Source of the DNA: Coenobita brevimanus
Taxonomy: Eukaryota; Arthropoda; Malacostraca; Decapoda; Coenobitidae
NCBI GenBank assembly: GCA_032717465.1
Contig: CM064657.1
Span: 22,751,348 to 22,815,347, forward strand
Reading direction: 5' to 3'
DNA length: 64,000 nucleotides
The notes beneath the pieces were generated by a model. The model saw only the letters and a list, made by a program, of their open reading frames with translations. It did no database searches and was not told the DNA's origin. A program made the translations under genes and the position numbers. Positions 38,001 through 50,165 of the stretch are shown piece by piece. The first letter of the stretch is position 1. Each line of letters starts with the position of its first letter.

Positions 38001-39080
38001 CAGTACAATCCCAGTTAACCGGGTGGCTTAGGGAATTTACCTTCCCGGTTACAGATTTTTTCCGTATTTCTGATTTTCAAGTCAAATCTATACAAAGGCT
38101 ATCACAGCAGTAAATACAGTTCAGGTACTCACCAGTCACATTAGGGGTTACACTAAGAGATTCCGCCTGAAAAACTGCCTTGTAAACACACACCATGGTC
38201 ATAACGCATGTGCGTGAAATGTTTAGCAATTTGCAGTACTGTACTGCAAATTGCACCAGTCCATTGTTTACCGAATTACTGTATTCATTATATGTACTGT
38301 ACTCATAAAAATTGAAAAATAAAATAAAGAAATAAAAGCTTGAACATTTATTAGTGAACTGATGATGTGTTAAGAGTGCACCGTAAAATTATCACGACAC
38401 TTGTGCCCCCATGTGAGTTGTGTTTACATTTCTGACCCCGACTGTTCGTCTTCCCCACCTGACCTCCATCACTCCACCCCTCACCCACCACTCAGCTGTT
38501 TTGCAGAAAATAAAATAAATGATGTACGTATGAAATGCAGGCATATTATTTATTTATTTTTCTTCCAACAAAGTAAACTTTCATTCCCATTAACATTTAT
38601 ATTCAGCCATTAGTGTTTTATAATGTTCGCCTTTTTCAAGTCTGTTGCATATGTCCAGCTTCTGTTTCAAGGTAAGCACGATACGCTTACGTTTAGTTTG
38701 CACTTTAGGCATTTTGGAGTGTACAAATTACTGTCTATCAGAGGAACACAATAGCAAGAGAGCTTGTTTACTGTCTGGTGGCAAAAAGCAGACTGGTGAT
38801 TTTTGGAGGGTGTGGAGGATGACTGAATTCAAGTAGGGGAAAGAGGGGGAGAGGAGGGGTGGTTAAGAGGATTTGCTAGGGATTTACATTAGCCGGAAAT
38901 GCCTTCACCTCGCTTTGTCTGACATCACCCAGCCTCGCGTGACACGATCAAACGGCGGTTTGGCGGTCCATTCAAAATGGCGCACAGTTATAACTTACTG
39001 ACATTTTTACCAGCCCTTGAATTTTCCCGTTTTTCTGAGTATTCCGTTTGTCTGGATACCGGATAGCTGGGATTGCACTG
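38001..39080 (-). mobile_element. Tigger deletion derivative E
   Basis: The ends CAGTACAATCCCAGTTA (38001) and complement CAGTGCAATCCCAGCTA (ending 39080) are flanked by TA (37999-38000, 39081-39082). 1080 bp. Only the N-terminal transposase piece (38590-38712, minus) remains. Confidence 0.94.
38590..38712 (-). pseudogene. Tigger N-terminal HTH fragment (40 codons)
   Basis: The minus-strand ATG at 38712 reads [18 protein letters not shown], then [12 protein letters not shown], ending MAEYKC-TAA. This is the first helix region of a pogo/Tigger transposase. Too short for a function by itself; it fixes the orientation and family of the element. Confidence 0.85.
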
Positions 39081-40019
39081 TACTTAAGTGTGAGATTGGC
39101 GAATTACCTAGAATCGAGAAACACCACAATGACAAGTGTAGTGGGGAAAGGTAGGGGACCACCCAAAGAATTCGAGCAGGAAAAGCTCGAAAGGCATCAA
39201 TCTGTATTTGCTCATAAAGATAATATGCTGTTGGTGAAGTGGCAGGTCAAGAAAGATGTCACAGTGCTAACTACTAAATACGAGGCAAACATGGCAGAAA
39301 AGCGTACGACCTATTTTGGGCACAAAACTGTTTTCTACAGTAAGCCCCTACACAGAGAGAAGTACAGTATAATGAACTGATGGGCAGTGTTGACATGGCT
39401 GACCAGCTTCTTGAACCATATGTAGATGATCGTAAAAGCACAGCGTGGTTCAAGAAACTAGGTATTCATTTCATGTTCCGCACGATACTGAACTCTTTAA
39501 TTGTATCCAGAACAGTGAGTGGGTACACTGGGAGCTTCATGGACTATATACTAGATATTATCAGGGAGATGCTGCTTGAAAACAACATGAGTTCTGCAGT
39601 ACTTCGCAGTGAATCACAGGAAAAGGGATGCCAGAAAAGAAAGATCGTTGTGTCCAGGGACACACATCAGTTTGTGAAGTTGAGTGGAAACAAGCAAAAG
39701 AGATGTCGAATGTGCTTCTCAAAGCGTAAAGACACTAGGTACCACTGTCCTGGTTGCACAGGTGAACCTGGCCTCTGCTCAATGGAAACACTATCGTCAG
39801 TGGCACGACCAGGATACGCCACAGCCTGGGCAAAGCAGGGGGGAGAAGGCCAAGATAATGTAGGCCTAGATTTGAGTTCAGAGGAAACATTTCTAATAGG
39901 TAAGTGCATTGAATTAATTTGTATATGTATCATCTTTCACTGTACTGTAATTTTTATGATAAACCTACTCAAAAATATTTTTCAGTTTATTATTACAAGC
40001 ACAACCAGTAGTGACAAGC

Positions 40020-40215
40020 CAAATGGTTTCCTGTAAGCCAAGAAACCATTTACAACGCTGGGTGGTAACCATATAACCAAACCATACGTGCTCCCTACGT
40101 GTCAAGTGGGTTGGTGGAGGGTTAGTGCCCCTCCCTGTAAAACAAATAACTCGGAGTCAAATGGCCACCCCGTACAGGATTATGGCGTCTGGCAATAGGT
40201 AGATAGATAGATAGA
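40020..40215 (+). mobile_element. SINE with (GATA)n tail in piggyBac 2
   Basis: AAATGGTTTCCTGTAAGCC ... ACCATACGTGCTCCCTACGT ... GGCCACCCCGTACAGGATTA, then GGCGTCTGGC and (ATAG)n ending at 40215. The body is the same as at 14937-15080 and 55834-56150. Confidence 0.88.
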
Positions 40216-40403
40216 CAACCAGGGACAGATTCAGTCTTACACACAAGCATATACCCATATACACAAACATACAAAACACCATAGCTATTTTCACAAGATA
40301 GCAGCTTTTCCTTGGAAAAGTAATGTGGGGGAATGGGGGGAGAGGGTGGAACCTCGTACACAGTATTATGCGAGATAAGTCACCCTCATGGCGAAGGGGT
40401 TAA

Positions 40404-41245
40404 AAATAAATTAACACCAAGACTCAACGCCCTAAGGTCACTTGCTCATACAAGACTCAGACACAACAAAGAACCACCACCGCAGTATACAAGCAATATA
40501 TACGTTCAGTGATGAACTATGCAAGACCTGCATGGGCTTCTAACCTCACTGAAACATACTGCAACACCCTACAGACCATACAGAACAAGGCCCTAAAAAT
40601 AATCACAAGCTGCACAGCTACTACACCTACAAACTACCTACACTAAGAAACCAAAGTCCTCAAAGTCAAGGATCACCTAGACATGAGAGGCACACAAATT
40701 CTTGCTGCAGTCTCCACAAACTCACACCGTCCAGTACACTACATGGCAGCACATCCACACACACCAAGGAACATCAAAACAGCACCCAACTCACTATGTC
40801 ATACACACATACTGTCATACACACATACTGTCATCTCTCCTCCTTTGCCCACCTCAAACCAGCATCCTGAAGCATATCCATGCTCAGATCACTTGTTGCT
40901 CCATTCAGTCACTCAAAGACAACACACAGCTGCATGCATGGCCTCCTGATATCCACCCTTTTGAATCCTACCTCCCTTATGAGGACAGGGTCTGCCTGGC
41001 CAGGCTGAGATGTGGGCATCATCCAGCTCTCTTGAGTTATCAAAAGAGGCTGGATGGCTCAGTCACTGATGCCTGTCCAGGATGTAACACAGCACCCCAT
41101 ACTGTTAAGCACTTTATGGAAGATTGCATTGCACACAATCACCTGTGCCAACAACACAACATACACTTCTTGGGAGCCCTGTGGGAAAGCCTGATCTCAG
41201 CTGTGGCCTTCCTTAGGGACTCTGGGCTTTTTGGCTAGATTGCCT
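40404..41245 (+). pseudogene. LINE copy B, 3' segment
   Basis: Continues LINE B after the two piggyBac elements: INTKTQRPKVTCSYK-type frames match LINE A from 24599, then LRCGHHPALLSYQKRLDG near 41015, CPGCNTAPHTVKHFMEDC near 41080 and a C-terminal stop at 41238. A short AT-rich 3' end follows. Frameshifted in several places. Confidence 0.88.
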
Positions 41246-42009
41246 AGGTACCACGGTAAAAGACCTCTCATTTGGCATCTGGTCTTATGGTATTGTCGGT
41301 CTTTAGACTGCTTTAATAAATATTCCCATTACAAAAGTTCCCTGCTCTTCCAGTACATGTGCTGAGCCGATCGGCACCCGTGTGCCCATAGTTGCCAATT
41401 TGGCGTTGTTTGCGCTAGATCTAGTGCTTTTCATAATAATTTAGTGCTTTTCAAAAAAATTTATCACCAATAAATATTAGATTTTCTTCTGTATCTAGTA
41501 TGTTTTGAAGTCCAATTTAATGCAAAAATTTGAACTGTTCACCTGTAGCTTAGCACGTTTTAAAGTTGAGCTCAGTGCTTTTGAAGATTTCTGCTTGCCA
41601 ACGCTGCATGTGCCGTCGGCCATCATGACTCGTGTCTGACTTTGTGAGTGGGACCTTTGAAAGTTTGGAAACTTTATCGTGCTGTTTTAAGGTGTACATA
41701 TGTAAGTACACATAGGTTAAGGTAAGTTCATGTGTATTGTATCATGAAATATGTTAAGCATAAGTTGTTTATTAAATATTTAGTGCATAGAGCTGACCAG
41801 TAATACTTGGTAGACACTGTGATAGCACTGGGGTGACCGACCATGATTGCTAGAAACTTTTTGGCAGATTTTCCCAGTCAACCAGCAGTTTCTGCTTTTT
41901 TTAAACCTGCTTGGTCCTGAAGATGCCGAATGAGAGGACTTGTACTGTACAGTACTACTACTACTGTATATGACATGGTGTTGAAGGAACTGGTAGTTAA
42001 GAAGGGACC
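41246..42009. other. Stretch with no gene seen
   Basis: The 3' end of LINE B (AATAAATATTCCC near 41313) is followed by AT-rich sequence without recognised domains or matched inverted ends. Confidence 0.5.
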
Positions 42010-44060
42010 TATTCTCCGAGGAGGAAAATATGAAAGTTGAAAAACCATGCAGTGAGGGATGCATTCTATAGTGAGATAAGTAGAGTGGTGGCTGAACAGG
42101 GAGCTGTAGACAGAAGTGTTAATGAGCAGTACAGAGCTCTCAAGAACAATCTAATGAGAGTTACTGATTCAGTGTGCGGAGAAACAAGGGGCCTTCCAAG
42201 ACGTAAAGAGAGACAGTGATGGGATGAGGGGACAGTTAGGGGGAAACGAAGACTTTTTTGGGGAATTTGTATAAGAGATAAGCCTAATCCTAGAAAAGAG
42301 GTATGCAGGGCAAAATCAGAATCTCAGAGACTTTTACTAGATGATCTAAATAGTGCTGAAAGGAAGAATATGGCATTGAAGGTGACAGATCAGATGAAGA
42401 GGGAAAACAAGTATATCACTGGTGTGCATTACAGTATGTAAAGAATGATGAAGGAAAAGTAGCGATGAACAGTGAGGATATTAAAGATGCCAAGAGAGAG
42501 CATATTAACCAGTTGCTGAATGAGGAGTTTGAATGGAACAGGGAAGGTATTGAGTCAGCAGATCCAATGTTTAGCCCTTGGCCTTTGATTGATGCTACTA
42601 CTGTGAGCAAGACAATTGGCAGGATGCTGTTGGGGAAGGCAGCAGGCATGTCTGGGTAGACTGGTGAAATGCTGAAAGCCTGAGGAGATACAGTTACTGA
42701 TTTGACAAATATGATAATATATGAGTGTTGTCTCAGATGACTGGCTGAAGATTGTGATTGTAAACATGTACAAGGGGAAGGATGATGCCCTGGAAAGAGG
42801 AAACGATAGAGGCATAAAACTGTTGGACCAGGCAATGAAGGAAATGAAGAGAGTCCTAGAAGATACGATTAGAGAAAGAGTGAATATTGATGAGATGCAG
42901 TTTTAGTTTGTGCCAGGCCACTGATGCTGTATTCACTGTCTGACAACTTCAGAAGAAATATGTTGGAAAGGAAAGGGAACTGTGCTTTGTTTCTGTTATT
43001 TGGGGGAAGGCCTTTGACAGAGTCCCCAGGGAGGTGGTGAAGTGGGCAATTAGAAAGCTTGGGATTGAGGAGTGGCTGGTTAGAGTGGTTATGAGTAGGT
43101 ATGTGGGTGCTTGTACCCAGGTGTGAGTGAATGGAGATTAGAGTGATGAGTTTTTCATGAACGTGGATAAAACAAAAAAGATGATATCTAGGTCTGGTGG
43201 CAGTACTGTCAGAGCAGAGGGACAGTGGCCATGTGTGTTTTGCCACAAGGGTGTGGGAAGGAACTCCATCTTGTGCAGTATTTGTGATATATTGGTGCAT
43301 AAGAAATGTAGAGATATTAGGGGTTGACCATGAGATAATGGTAATTTCATGTGTGCAATATGTCAAGGAGAGCACGTAGAAATTGTCAGGCATGAGAGGA
43401 TTGACATTGCTTGTGAGTCTCTTGAGATGTGGAAGAGTTTTGTTATTTTGGGGGACATGTTATGTGCCGGACATGGAGCTGGAGCTAGCTGCATGGCTAG
43501 GTTTAGGATTGGTTGGAGGAAGTTCAGGAAGCTGTTGCCTCTTCTAACAGTGAGGCCTTTCTCTCCGTGATAAAGGATATTTGTATGCACCATGTGTTAG
43601 GAGTGCAATGCTGTATGGTAGAGAGACCTGGGCAGTGAAGGAAGAGGATATTCATAAACTCAGACATAAAGAAATGACAGTGATACAGATGGATGTATAG
43701 TGCATCCTTGAATACAACATCTGAGGAGGGGGGGGGTGGCTAAGTTGACAGTTGAAGAGATGAGAGGAAGGATGGAACTGGAGTGTATTGGTGTTGTGAT
43801 GAGGAAGGGTAGATTGATGGTGTGGGCATGTGGAGAGGATGGAAGATAATGACAGTTGGGTGCAGAAAGTGAGAAGTGTGAATGTTGGGGGTAGGGTTGC
43901 AAGAGGCAGACCAAAAAAGACCTGGGAAGAGGTCATAGAGTGTGACCTCAGAAATAAGGGACTGAATAGGGAGACTGCCGGAGATCGAGCATCATGGCAA
44001 GCTGCTATTAGGTGACCAAGGCTGATGCATGCAAGGATGTTGGAGCCTTGGTAAACAATA
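42010..44060 (+). pseudogene. Third LINE type, RT region, strongly decayed
   Basis: Frames give EQYRALKNNLMRV near 42127, a KAAGMSG block near 42640 (the GKA.G.DG motif of RT, with Asp lost), a KTVGPGNE-like stretch, an AFDRVPR-like piece near 43010, VILGDML near 43445, GWRKFRKLLPLLT near 43513, and C-terminal MERMEDNDSWVQKVRSV ... GRPKKTWEEVIECDL near 43830-43950 with GDRASWQAA. The C-terminal block is characteristic of this LINE group. Many stops. The palm YADD block was not found. A minus-strand 3' fragment of the same family is at 50943-51250. Confidence 0.8.
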
Positions 44061-44862
44061 TAGTGATATGATACAGATAAGGGAAAAGAATTTTGTGTGC
44101 TTTACAGGAAGCTATACTTTATAAGTTCAGATCGTAGTAGGTTTTTAACATATAATTCTTGGTTTTTGGTAAAACAAACAATGACCCCTGAAAGTTACTT
44201 AAAAAGCAAGGCAAGCAGTTATTTGCATAGTGAAAGTAATTAATTGCAGTACTAGTTATGAAGAATTTTTAAGACAAGGATGTGAAGTAAGCTGTAAAAG
44301 GGCAAAATTATGGGCTAAGTTAGTGCATATGGGTATAGTTTATGTTTTTAGTATTAGAATATGCTATTGTATTTACTTTTATCAAACGTGCTTGAAATCC
44401 CACCTCAGTGGGGGACCCTGGGATATAACGGACTACCGGCTTTAACAAACCTGGCTTTTCCCCAATTAGTCCTTTATGGCAAGGGTCTACTGTGTTAGTC
44501 ACAGGTACTAATGTAAGTCCCTTACTTTAATTTTAATATTGGGAGGGCTTACTGGGTAGATACGTTGGGGTTTCTAATCGCTGTGCCCGGGCACAATCTT
44601 GTTTTGTGCCTCATCATTGGTTGTGCCTGACAATTCCCCATACTCCTCCATTTCCACTAATCCTACATCTCCAGATTGTCTGAGTTTCTACTTGGCTTAT
44701 AAAATCTTTAAAGTCATATGACGATGCCAGTGACACTTAATCATTGTTGTCATCTGAGTAAGCACCTTTACATGTTTCTCACTGTAAAATATCAGCACTT
44801 TATCCAGGCGAGACATCTCATCACAACAAATCTGGCATACCTCATTGATCATGACACTTTCT
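44061..44862. other. Stretch with no clear gene
   Basis: Near 44494 it reads AAGGGTCTACTG followed by TG, which looks like one Tigger-type end; a partner end was not found. Minus-strand frames over 44697-44860 resemble a degraded transposase C-terminus, perhaps continuing the relic at 47030-48250. Confidence 0.4.
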
Positions 44863-45343
44863 TTAACCCCTAAGCACTGGGTGATGGTTATATCCGACGT
44901 GAAATTGGTGGATCGAGGGCACTGGTTGGGGGCTATAACTGCAAGTGTTTTCACACCACAGTTTGAAGGGGCCATCACTTGATCCCGTCCCCAGAGGGTG
45001 GAGATAGCCTCCCAGCACCCGAGGCAAGCATATCTCAGTCGTCTTTGTGACTCTGCCAGGTGTAGGATGATGTTTTCTTTCGTCTCTGATTCTGTTCCTG
45101 CCATACGTAGACCCTTGCATCATCCACCCCTGCCAAGCCTCTTTTCAAGAATATTAGAAGAGGGCTCAGTGATGGTGCCATAAGCCATGCCTTGGATGCA
45201 ACAGTGTCTAGTTTATCTAGTAGTGGAATAAGTTATCATGTTGAGAGCAAAGCCGTAGTCAGCGTTGTGGGCAGACGCATGAACATGTCCCTGCTGTCAT
45301 TCTGCTCTCGCAGCAAAAATGAGTTCTCTTCCTCAAGTAATTA

Positions 45344-46806
45344 CAGGCAAACCCTGATTTACGATACCCATAGATGCGATACCCTGAAATAGTGAAGGGG
45401 ATAGAAATACCACCTTATCCCGCCTATCGTAGGCCTACCCTTGGTTTTGCGATGGGTTTTGATTTTTTTTTTTTTTTTTCACTGATTTTGATGATGTCTT
45501 TGACTTAAATTTTGTGTTTTGGTTGATTTGTAAACGGTTTTTAGACTTAGATTAATGTATTTTAGTCATAGGTGGAGTAAACACTCTCATTTGGGGTACG
45601 GATTCTCGCCCATCAGACAAGGTGCAAAACAGTGTGGACAACTAGGTGACTCAACAAAGAATATTTTGTGTTTGACCATTGAACTGTCATCTAACCTATC
45701 ATGGAATACATAATATTAAGTTTAAATACATATTAATAATTATAAAAACCATAGAGAGTAAATATTTCATGCACCGATGAAAACCGTGACATCGATAAAT
45801 CATGTGTTTACATATGGGCTGCTCAAGGAAAAACGCTTCGAAAGTACATGTACAAAGGAATTTCTAATTAAATGTTGGAAAATAAGAGAGAAGAAAATAA
45901 AAGAGTTTAGCAACCAGTACAGCAGCTAAAACAGCATAAAGAGGGACCTTTGAACAGGCAGTCCCAGTTGCATCATCGATCAAATCATGTGTTTGCATTT
46001 GGGTTGTTCAAGGGAAAACGCTTTGAAAATACAAAGAAATTTCTAAATACACGTTGGAAAATAAGAGAGAGGAGAGTAAAGGAGCTCAGCAACCAGAACA
46101 GTAACTACCATAAATCGATATAAAGAGGGGTCTTTGAACAGGCTATCCCAATCGCATCATTGATCGATAAATCCTGTGTTAACGTTCAGGCTGTTCAAGG
46201 GAAAATGCCTTGAAAATACTGTACAAAGGAATTTCAAAATAAGTGTTGGAAAATAAGAGAAGAAAATAAAGGAGCTCAACAACCAGAACAGTAACAGAAA
46301 CGACATAATGAGGGGCCGTTGAAAAGGCAATCCCGATCGCATCATCAATCGCATTCCCCATCAAGAGAATTCCATGTCACAACAATTGGCACCTTGGATG
46401 ATTCCGCATCATTCATGCATTACTGTATTACTGTGCATAACAGATGATTATTTAATTGTCCCAGGACCATCAGATAGTGGGATTGTATACATTGCTGCTG
46501 GTTCTTCTCTACTGAGTTTGAATACGAGTCGGAGATCACATTCTCCAGTGACCTTGACTGGGTACAAGCGAGATGGGCACTGGTTTTAGGCTTAGATTAG
46601 TTTTTACAGCCGTTAGGCCATTTAGATTGGCTTTAAACTTTTTTTTGAACTCATTTAGGTGGGTTTAGGACTTGGTTGGAGGGGAAACCCAAGGCCCAAA
46701 AATGCATCCCTATACTGTCCAATGTCAAGTTTTCCGCGAGATACGATACCCCGTCCAGCGATGGTTTTTACTTAACTAATTGCATCATTAAACCAGGGTA
46801 TGTCTG
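45344..46806. mobile_element. Tigger-family MITE F with internal tandem repeats
   Basis: TA at 45342-45343 and 46807-46808; ends CAGGCAAACCCTGATTTA and complement CAGACATACCCTGGTTTA. 1463 bp, no transposase. Removing it with one TA gives the junction ATTACTTATCA, matching ATTACTCATCA in the uninterrupted sister at 56828. The terminal regions resemble Tigger D (28439-31807). Confidence 0.93.
45785..46350. repeat. About 184-bp tandem repeat, three units
   Basis: ATCGATAAATCATGTGTTTA (45791), ATCGATCAAATCATGTGTTT (45976) and a third near 46160, each followed by the TTCAAGGGAAAACGCTT and GTTGGAAAATAAGAGAG blocks. Period about 184 bp. Located inside MITE F. Confidence 0.9.
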
Positions 46807-47029
46807 TACTTATCAGTGCAATGACATAGAGAACTGGGGATACTTTCGTTCACAAGAGGAAGAGTTGTTGAGTAAAATGGTCGATAATTTGTTTCCGTAA
46901 GTGCTATACTTTCCAAGATATGAAGGTTTGAAAACAAGCAATTTTCAGCAGTTTCCGAAAAATTGCCGTTACTGAGGAGACAACTTCGTTAAATATTGCC
47001 CAGCACGTGAGAGTTAAAATTGGCAGCCA

Positions 47030-48250
47030 CCAAGATCCGATGTGTATGAGCCATGGACAGTTTTAGTGCCTGTGGTTTTGCCTCTAGCTGGTTCTTTCTA
47101 ACTCTGATCTTCCTTCAGTGATGTCTTGGGAGTCTCACTGTCACCTGAATCTGTTTCCTCTATATTTTCTTTCATCACCACCTCACACTGAACCACTGCA
47201 CCTGCAGCTGCCAAACTTGTCTCTGCTGCCACATCCATTGCCTACGTTGTACCTACAACTCTGTCTTTGCTGAGGCACGTGCATGGCACCAGCTCACTCC
47301 TTGCATGGTTTTTGGTTGCCTCAAAAATATTATCCCATGCTTCCATCGGAGAGTTTATTGCATGCTTGGGTATAAACATTTCCAAAACTTGACCAATGTC
47401 ATTTCCACGTCTTGCAGGTTCTGCTCAGTTACATATGGTGGAGGCTGTTCAGGTGGATGTGGTTCATCTTCAGTATCCAAGTCCATATTATTATTGATGG
47501 CTTCAGCCTCAGTCTGTTGCAGCTCCTCCTCCTGTCTCTGTCAGAGAGTGGAGGTAGCTGAAAACGTGCCGATGGCAAAAATGCCTAACGTTGCTGTTGA
47601 TTTCTTGATCGAGGGGCTACACTAGTGACGGTTTTTGATGGCTTGAAAGAAAATTTTAACTTGTGGATGTATGTCATCCAGTTAGGGTGGGTGACAAATC
47701 ATATCCATAAGGAGGAGGACTTTGATTGGCATGTCTAGCTGTTGACATTTAGGTCTTGCATCAGGCACAAAATTATCTGCCATCTGTTTTGAGCAGATGG
47801 ATGCAGTCAGCCCATTAGCAGAGGTGCACCAGTACACACTGTAGTTGTCTGTAATCTAACGTTTTTTGTAGCATCGTAGTTGCTGAGCAGTGCGTACCAT
47901 CATTGGCTTCATTTTGTTACTGTTAGAAAGGTTTACACAAAGCCTAACTGTGAATTGTGATTTGTCTGGCTTGCAACCGCAAGCTTGTTTATGTTCATAA
48001 GTGTTCTACATCAATGACAGCACCATTTTCCAATGCTGGATTGTCTCTCCAAAGTGTAGATTTGATCCTTGAAGTAGCCTTCCTCCAGAATTAAGTTCTT
48101 CATTTATGTGGGGAAAAGGCTGTGCAGCTAACTCATCAGTTCCCTCTTGCTCACCTGTGAGTTTGGTACTGTAGATTTACTTACTTTGCAGGAAATGGTC
48201 CATTCAACCTGATGATGTTTTGAAACTACTGACTTGTTGAATTATTTTCT
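47030..48250 (-). pseudogene. Decayed Tigger-like transposase
   Basis: Minus-strand frames give, in order, KPDKSQFTVRLCVN near 47960, a NFVPDARPKCQQLDMPIKVLLLMD block near 47730 (DNAPGHP region degenerate: MDMICHPP), LDDIHPQVKIFF near 47665, and an acidic C-terminus EEELQQTEAEAINNN near 47510 with PPEQPPPYV. Order and motifs fit pogo/Tigger, with many stops and frameshifts. Terminal repeats not found; the piggyBac-like element ending at 47013 probably interrupts it. Confidence 0.55.
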
Positions 48251-49616
48251 TGTGCCATGTCACATAAACATGCTGAACCAATGTCAACCATAACTTTAGC
48301 AGCATTCACAACACAGCATCACGCATCTAGCTGCATTGCATCTTGTCCTTATTCAATGATGATTATCCTCATGGTTGACTCAACTGGTTTGAGAGAACTC
48401 CCTATTCACATGTTCCTCCTCACCCCATACATGGCACTTGATTATCTCCATCTTCATCTCATGTGTAATCGTCTGCTAGTGGGCGGGTGGATGGGGTAGG
48501 GGGAGAACTAGGTGTGGTAAAGGTTTAAGGCTACTCAGGATGTGTGCAGGTGCGGGGTACATGATCGTGACCATGTTATAAAAAAGCGTCACTATCAGTT
48601 GATGGCCTAGGGGAGCAGCGCAGTAAATGGTATGCTTGCAGTGTCAACAGTAACGCCAGAGTTGGTCCTCTCTGCTTGCAGTTTTTTTGTATTATGAAAT
48701 GAGACATGTATCAGGGATATACAAGGGTTGTTAACCCCCATTTTTCTGTACTAGATGAGATGAGCAATTCAAGTGTGTATATTACAAGGAAGGACTGTAG
48801 TGTGAGTGCCCACTGTGCTTTGAGTTTTTTTTTTTTTTTTTTGAATAATAAAACAGAGGAAGGAAAAACAAGTGAATAAAAAAAAAATAATAATCCATAC
48901 ACCAGATTACTGGCATCTTCCATTCATAACAGTTGGACTTGAACAGCTGTAGGTTGAGGTTTGAGGGGAAACAACTCTGGGGAAGTGATTTCCAGACAGT
49001 TCATTTCATCACTTGATTCATTCAGTATCTTTATTGGCTCCAAAGGTACTGGTGTTTCCACTCTTACATTCCTTGTTCACACCACTTACAGTCAACTTGG
49101 ACAAATAAGCCTACCTAATTTACTGCCTCTGCCCTTGGGTAGGCAGAAACCCCAACTCCAATTCTATCTGGCCAGTGTGAGGGAGCATTAGAGGGTTAGT
49201 TGATTCCTCCTCATGACCACACACGTCTCTTTTGCCAGTTTGGCACTCAGGGAATACGTGGCAGTATTTACTCTCCTTTGTTCCAAGGATAGGTCTTCCG
49301 ACTAGCTACTGGTACCAAGGTTAATAAATGTAGTTCTTTGATAGACAGGGAAACATTTGGGTTGACATTGTCACCTACAGGTAGTTATTCATGAAGTGGG
49401 TGAATAATCTGTGCTCCCATTGTTTTCAGCAGATTAATTTCCAACAAGTTGTGAGCTTATCAGCATGATTTTCACTAAGTAAGAGGTTGTTTGCCAAAAT
49501 TAAAATGCACTGTATTGTATAATTTTGCAAGTAACCTGATCATGGACCATTCCACCACATTCCCATTCACATAACCAATCTAACCTCTAATCTTTTTCCT
49601 TTCTGAAATGCAACAG
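48251..49616. other. Intron sequence before exon C
   Basis: No gene is recognised. A T-run (48826-48841) and A-rich patch near 48878 could mark a retro-insertion tail. The branch/pyrimidine region TCTTTTTCCTTTCTG leads to the acceptor at 49615-49616. Confidence 0.5.
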
Positions 49617-49775
49617 TTGGTTGGTTTCCTGGAGATTAGTGCCCATCAAGACTACCTGGTTCATCGGCTTCGGGAGTTAGCTGCAGGAGGGGCAGTGTCT
49701 GCCTTCCGATGGGATGGAGGCAGCCACACTTTTACCTCTGGACCATGGAAAGAGGAATATCCTACTGATACAGCT
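49617..49775 (+). CDS. TMEM209: TMEM209-like protein, internal exon C
   Basis: 53 codons between TGCAACAG (49616) and GTATGTG (49776), phase 0 at both ends. The product begins LVGFLEISAHQDYLVHRL, continues RELAAGGAVSAFRWDGG and ends EEYPTDTA. This follows the human TMEM209 order VQYLDLTPNQEYL ... IKELSQGG ... SFRWN ... LPTDSA closely and is the strongest family signature in the window. It is continuous in frame with exon B across 41.6 kb. The next exon, expected to begin with a hydrophobic/HxFCTYLD-like block, was not found before 64000. Confidence 0.9.
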
Positions 49776-49837
49776 GTATGTGAACCGAAGTTCTTGTTCT
49801 TCTTAGGGTAATGATAATAATAAGACAGCTGAGCCTG

Positions 49838-50165
49838 CCTATGTGTATATAGCCAGGCACCATAATCCCATAAAGGGTGGCCATTTGTCTTCGAGATAAT
49901 TGTTTTACAGGGGTGAGGCTCCAACCATCTGCCAACCCACTTGTTGACATGTAGAGAACGTGTATGGACTGGTTATAGGGTTACCACCCAGCATTGTAAA
50001 TGGTTTCTTGTCTCACAGGTAACCATTTTGTCACTCATTGTGAAGCCACCTGAAAAGGAGAGTTCAGTAATAAAAAGTGATAGGGCAGAGAGGAAGGCAG
50101 ACACAGAAAAAGAACGAAGAAGTTGAAGGAAGAAGTAGGCAGCACTACGTAAGTGAGTGGATGAA
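49838..50165 (-). mobile_element. SINE with shared LINE tail
   Basis: On + it reads tail first: GCCAGGCACCATAATCCC, AAAGGGTGGCCATTTG, TTACCACCCAGCATTGTAAA, then the Lys/Arg-rich purine stretch and GAAGTAGGCAGCACTACGT. It matches 55834-56150. The GATA tail itself is nearly lost. Confidence 0.85.

Larger units (their letters stand above)
37015..40036 (+). pseudogene. piggyBac transposase 2 (split by Tigger derivative)
   Basis: Starts MAESHNSSNDEGYQLSGQD (37015). Blocks: MYWSRSMLYVGPVVF near 37510, ILKFLRFSP near 37600, VAIDEAFILYKGR near 37715 (first D), HVITDNWY near 37980 (second D), GSVDMADQLLEPYVDD near 39383 (third D), and a C-terminal Cys/His-rich domain CRMCFSKRKDTRYHCPGC near 39705. 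All three catalytic Asp are kept. The Tigger at 38001-39080 splits it between DNWY and LSVRLANYL; excision with one TA restores the frame. A 22-bp tandem duplication near 37402-37447 and stops after SHVP (37215) show it is dead. The ORF runs past the zinc-finger domain to 40036. Confidence 0.92.
36699..40399 (+). mobile_element. piggyBac element 2
   Basis: The left end CCCCTTTGCCACGATGACG follows the shared TTAA (36695-36698); the right end CATGGCGAAGGGG precedes TTAA (40400-40403). It encodes a transposase relic on + and contains Tigger derivative E (38001-39080) and a SINE (40020-40215). Net length is about 2.6 kb minus the SINE. The sequence after 40403 is LINE B. Confidence 0.92.
44867..47013 (+). 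mobile_element. piggyBac-like short element with nested MITE
   Basis: TTAA at 44863-44866 and 47014-47017; ends CCCCTAAGCACTGGG and complement CTCTCACGTGCTGGG. Without the nested element (45344-46806) it is about 690 bp. Same family as 56362-57033. It encodes an N-terminal-like Ser-rich fragment only. Confidence 0.85.
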
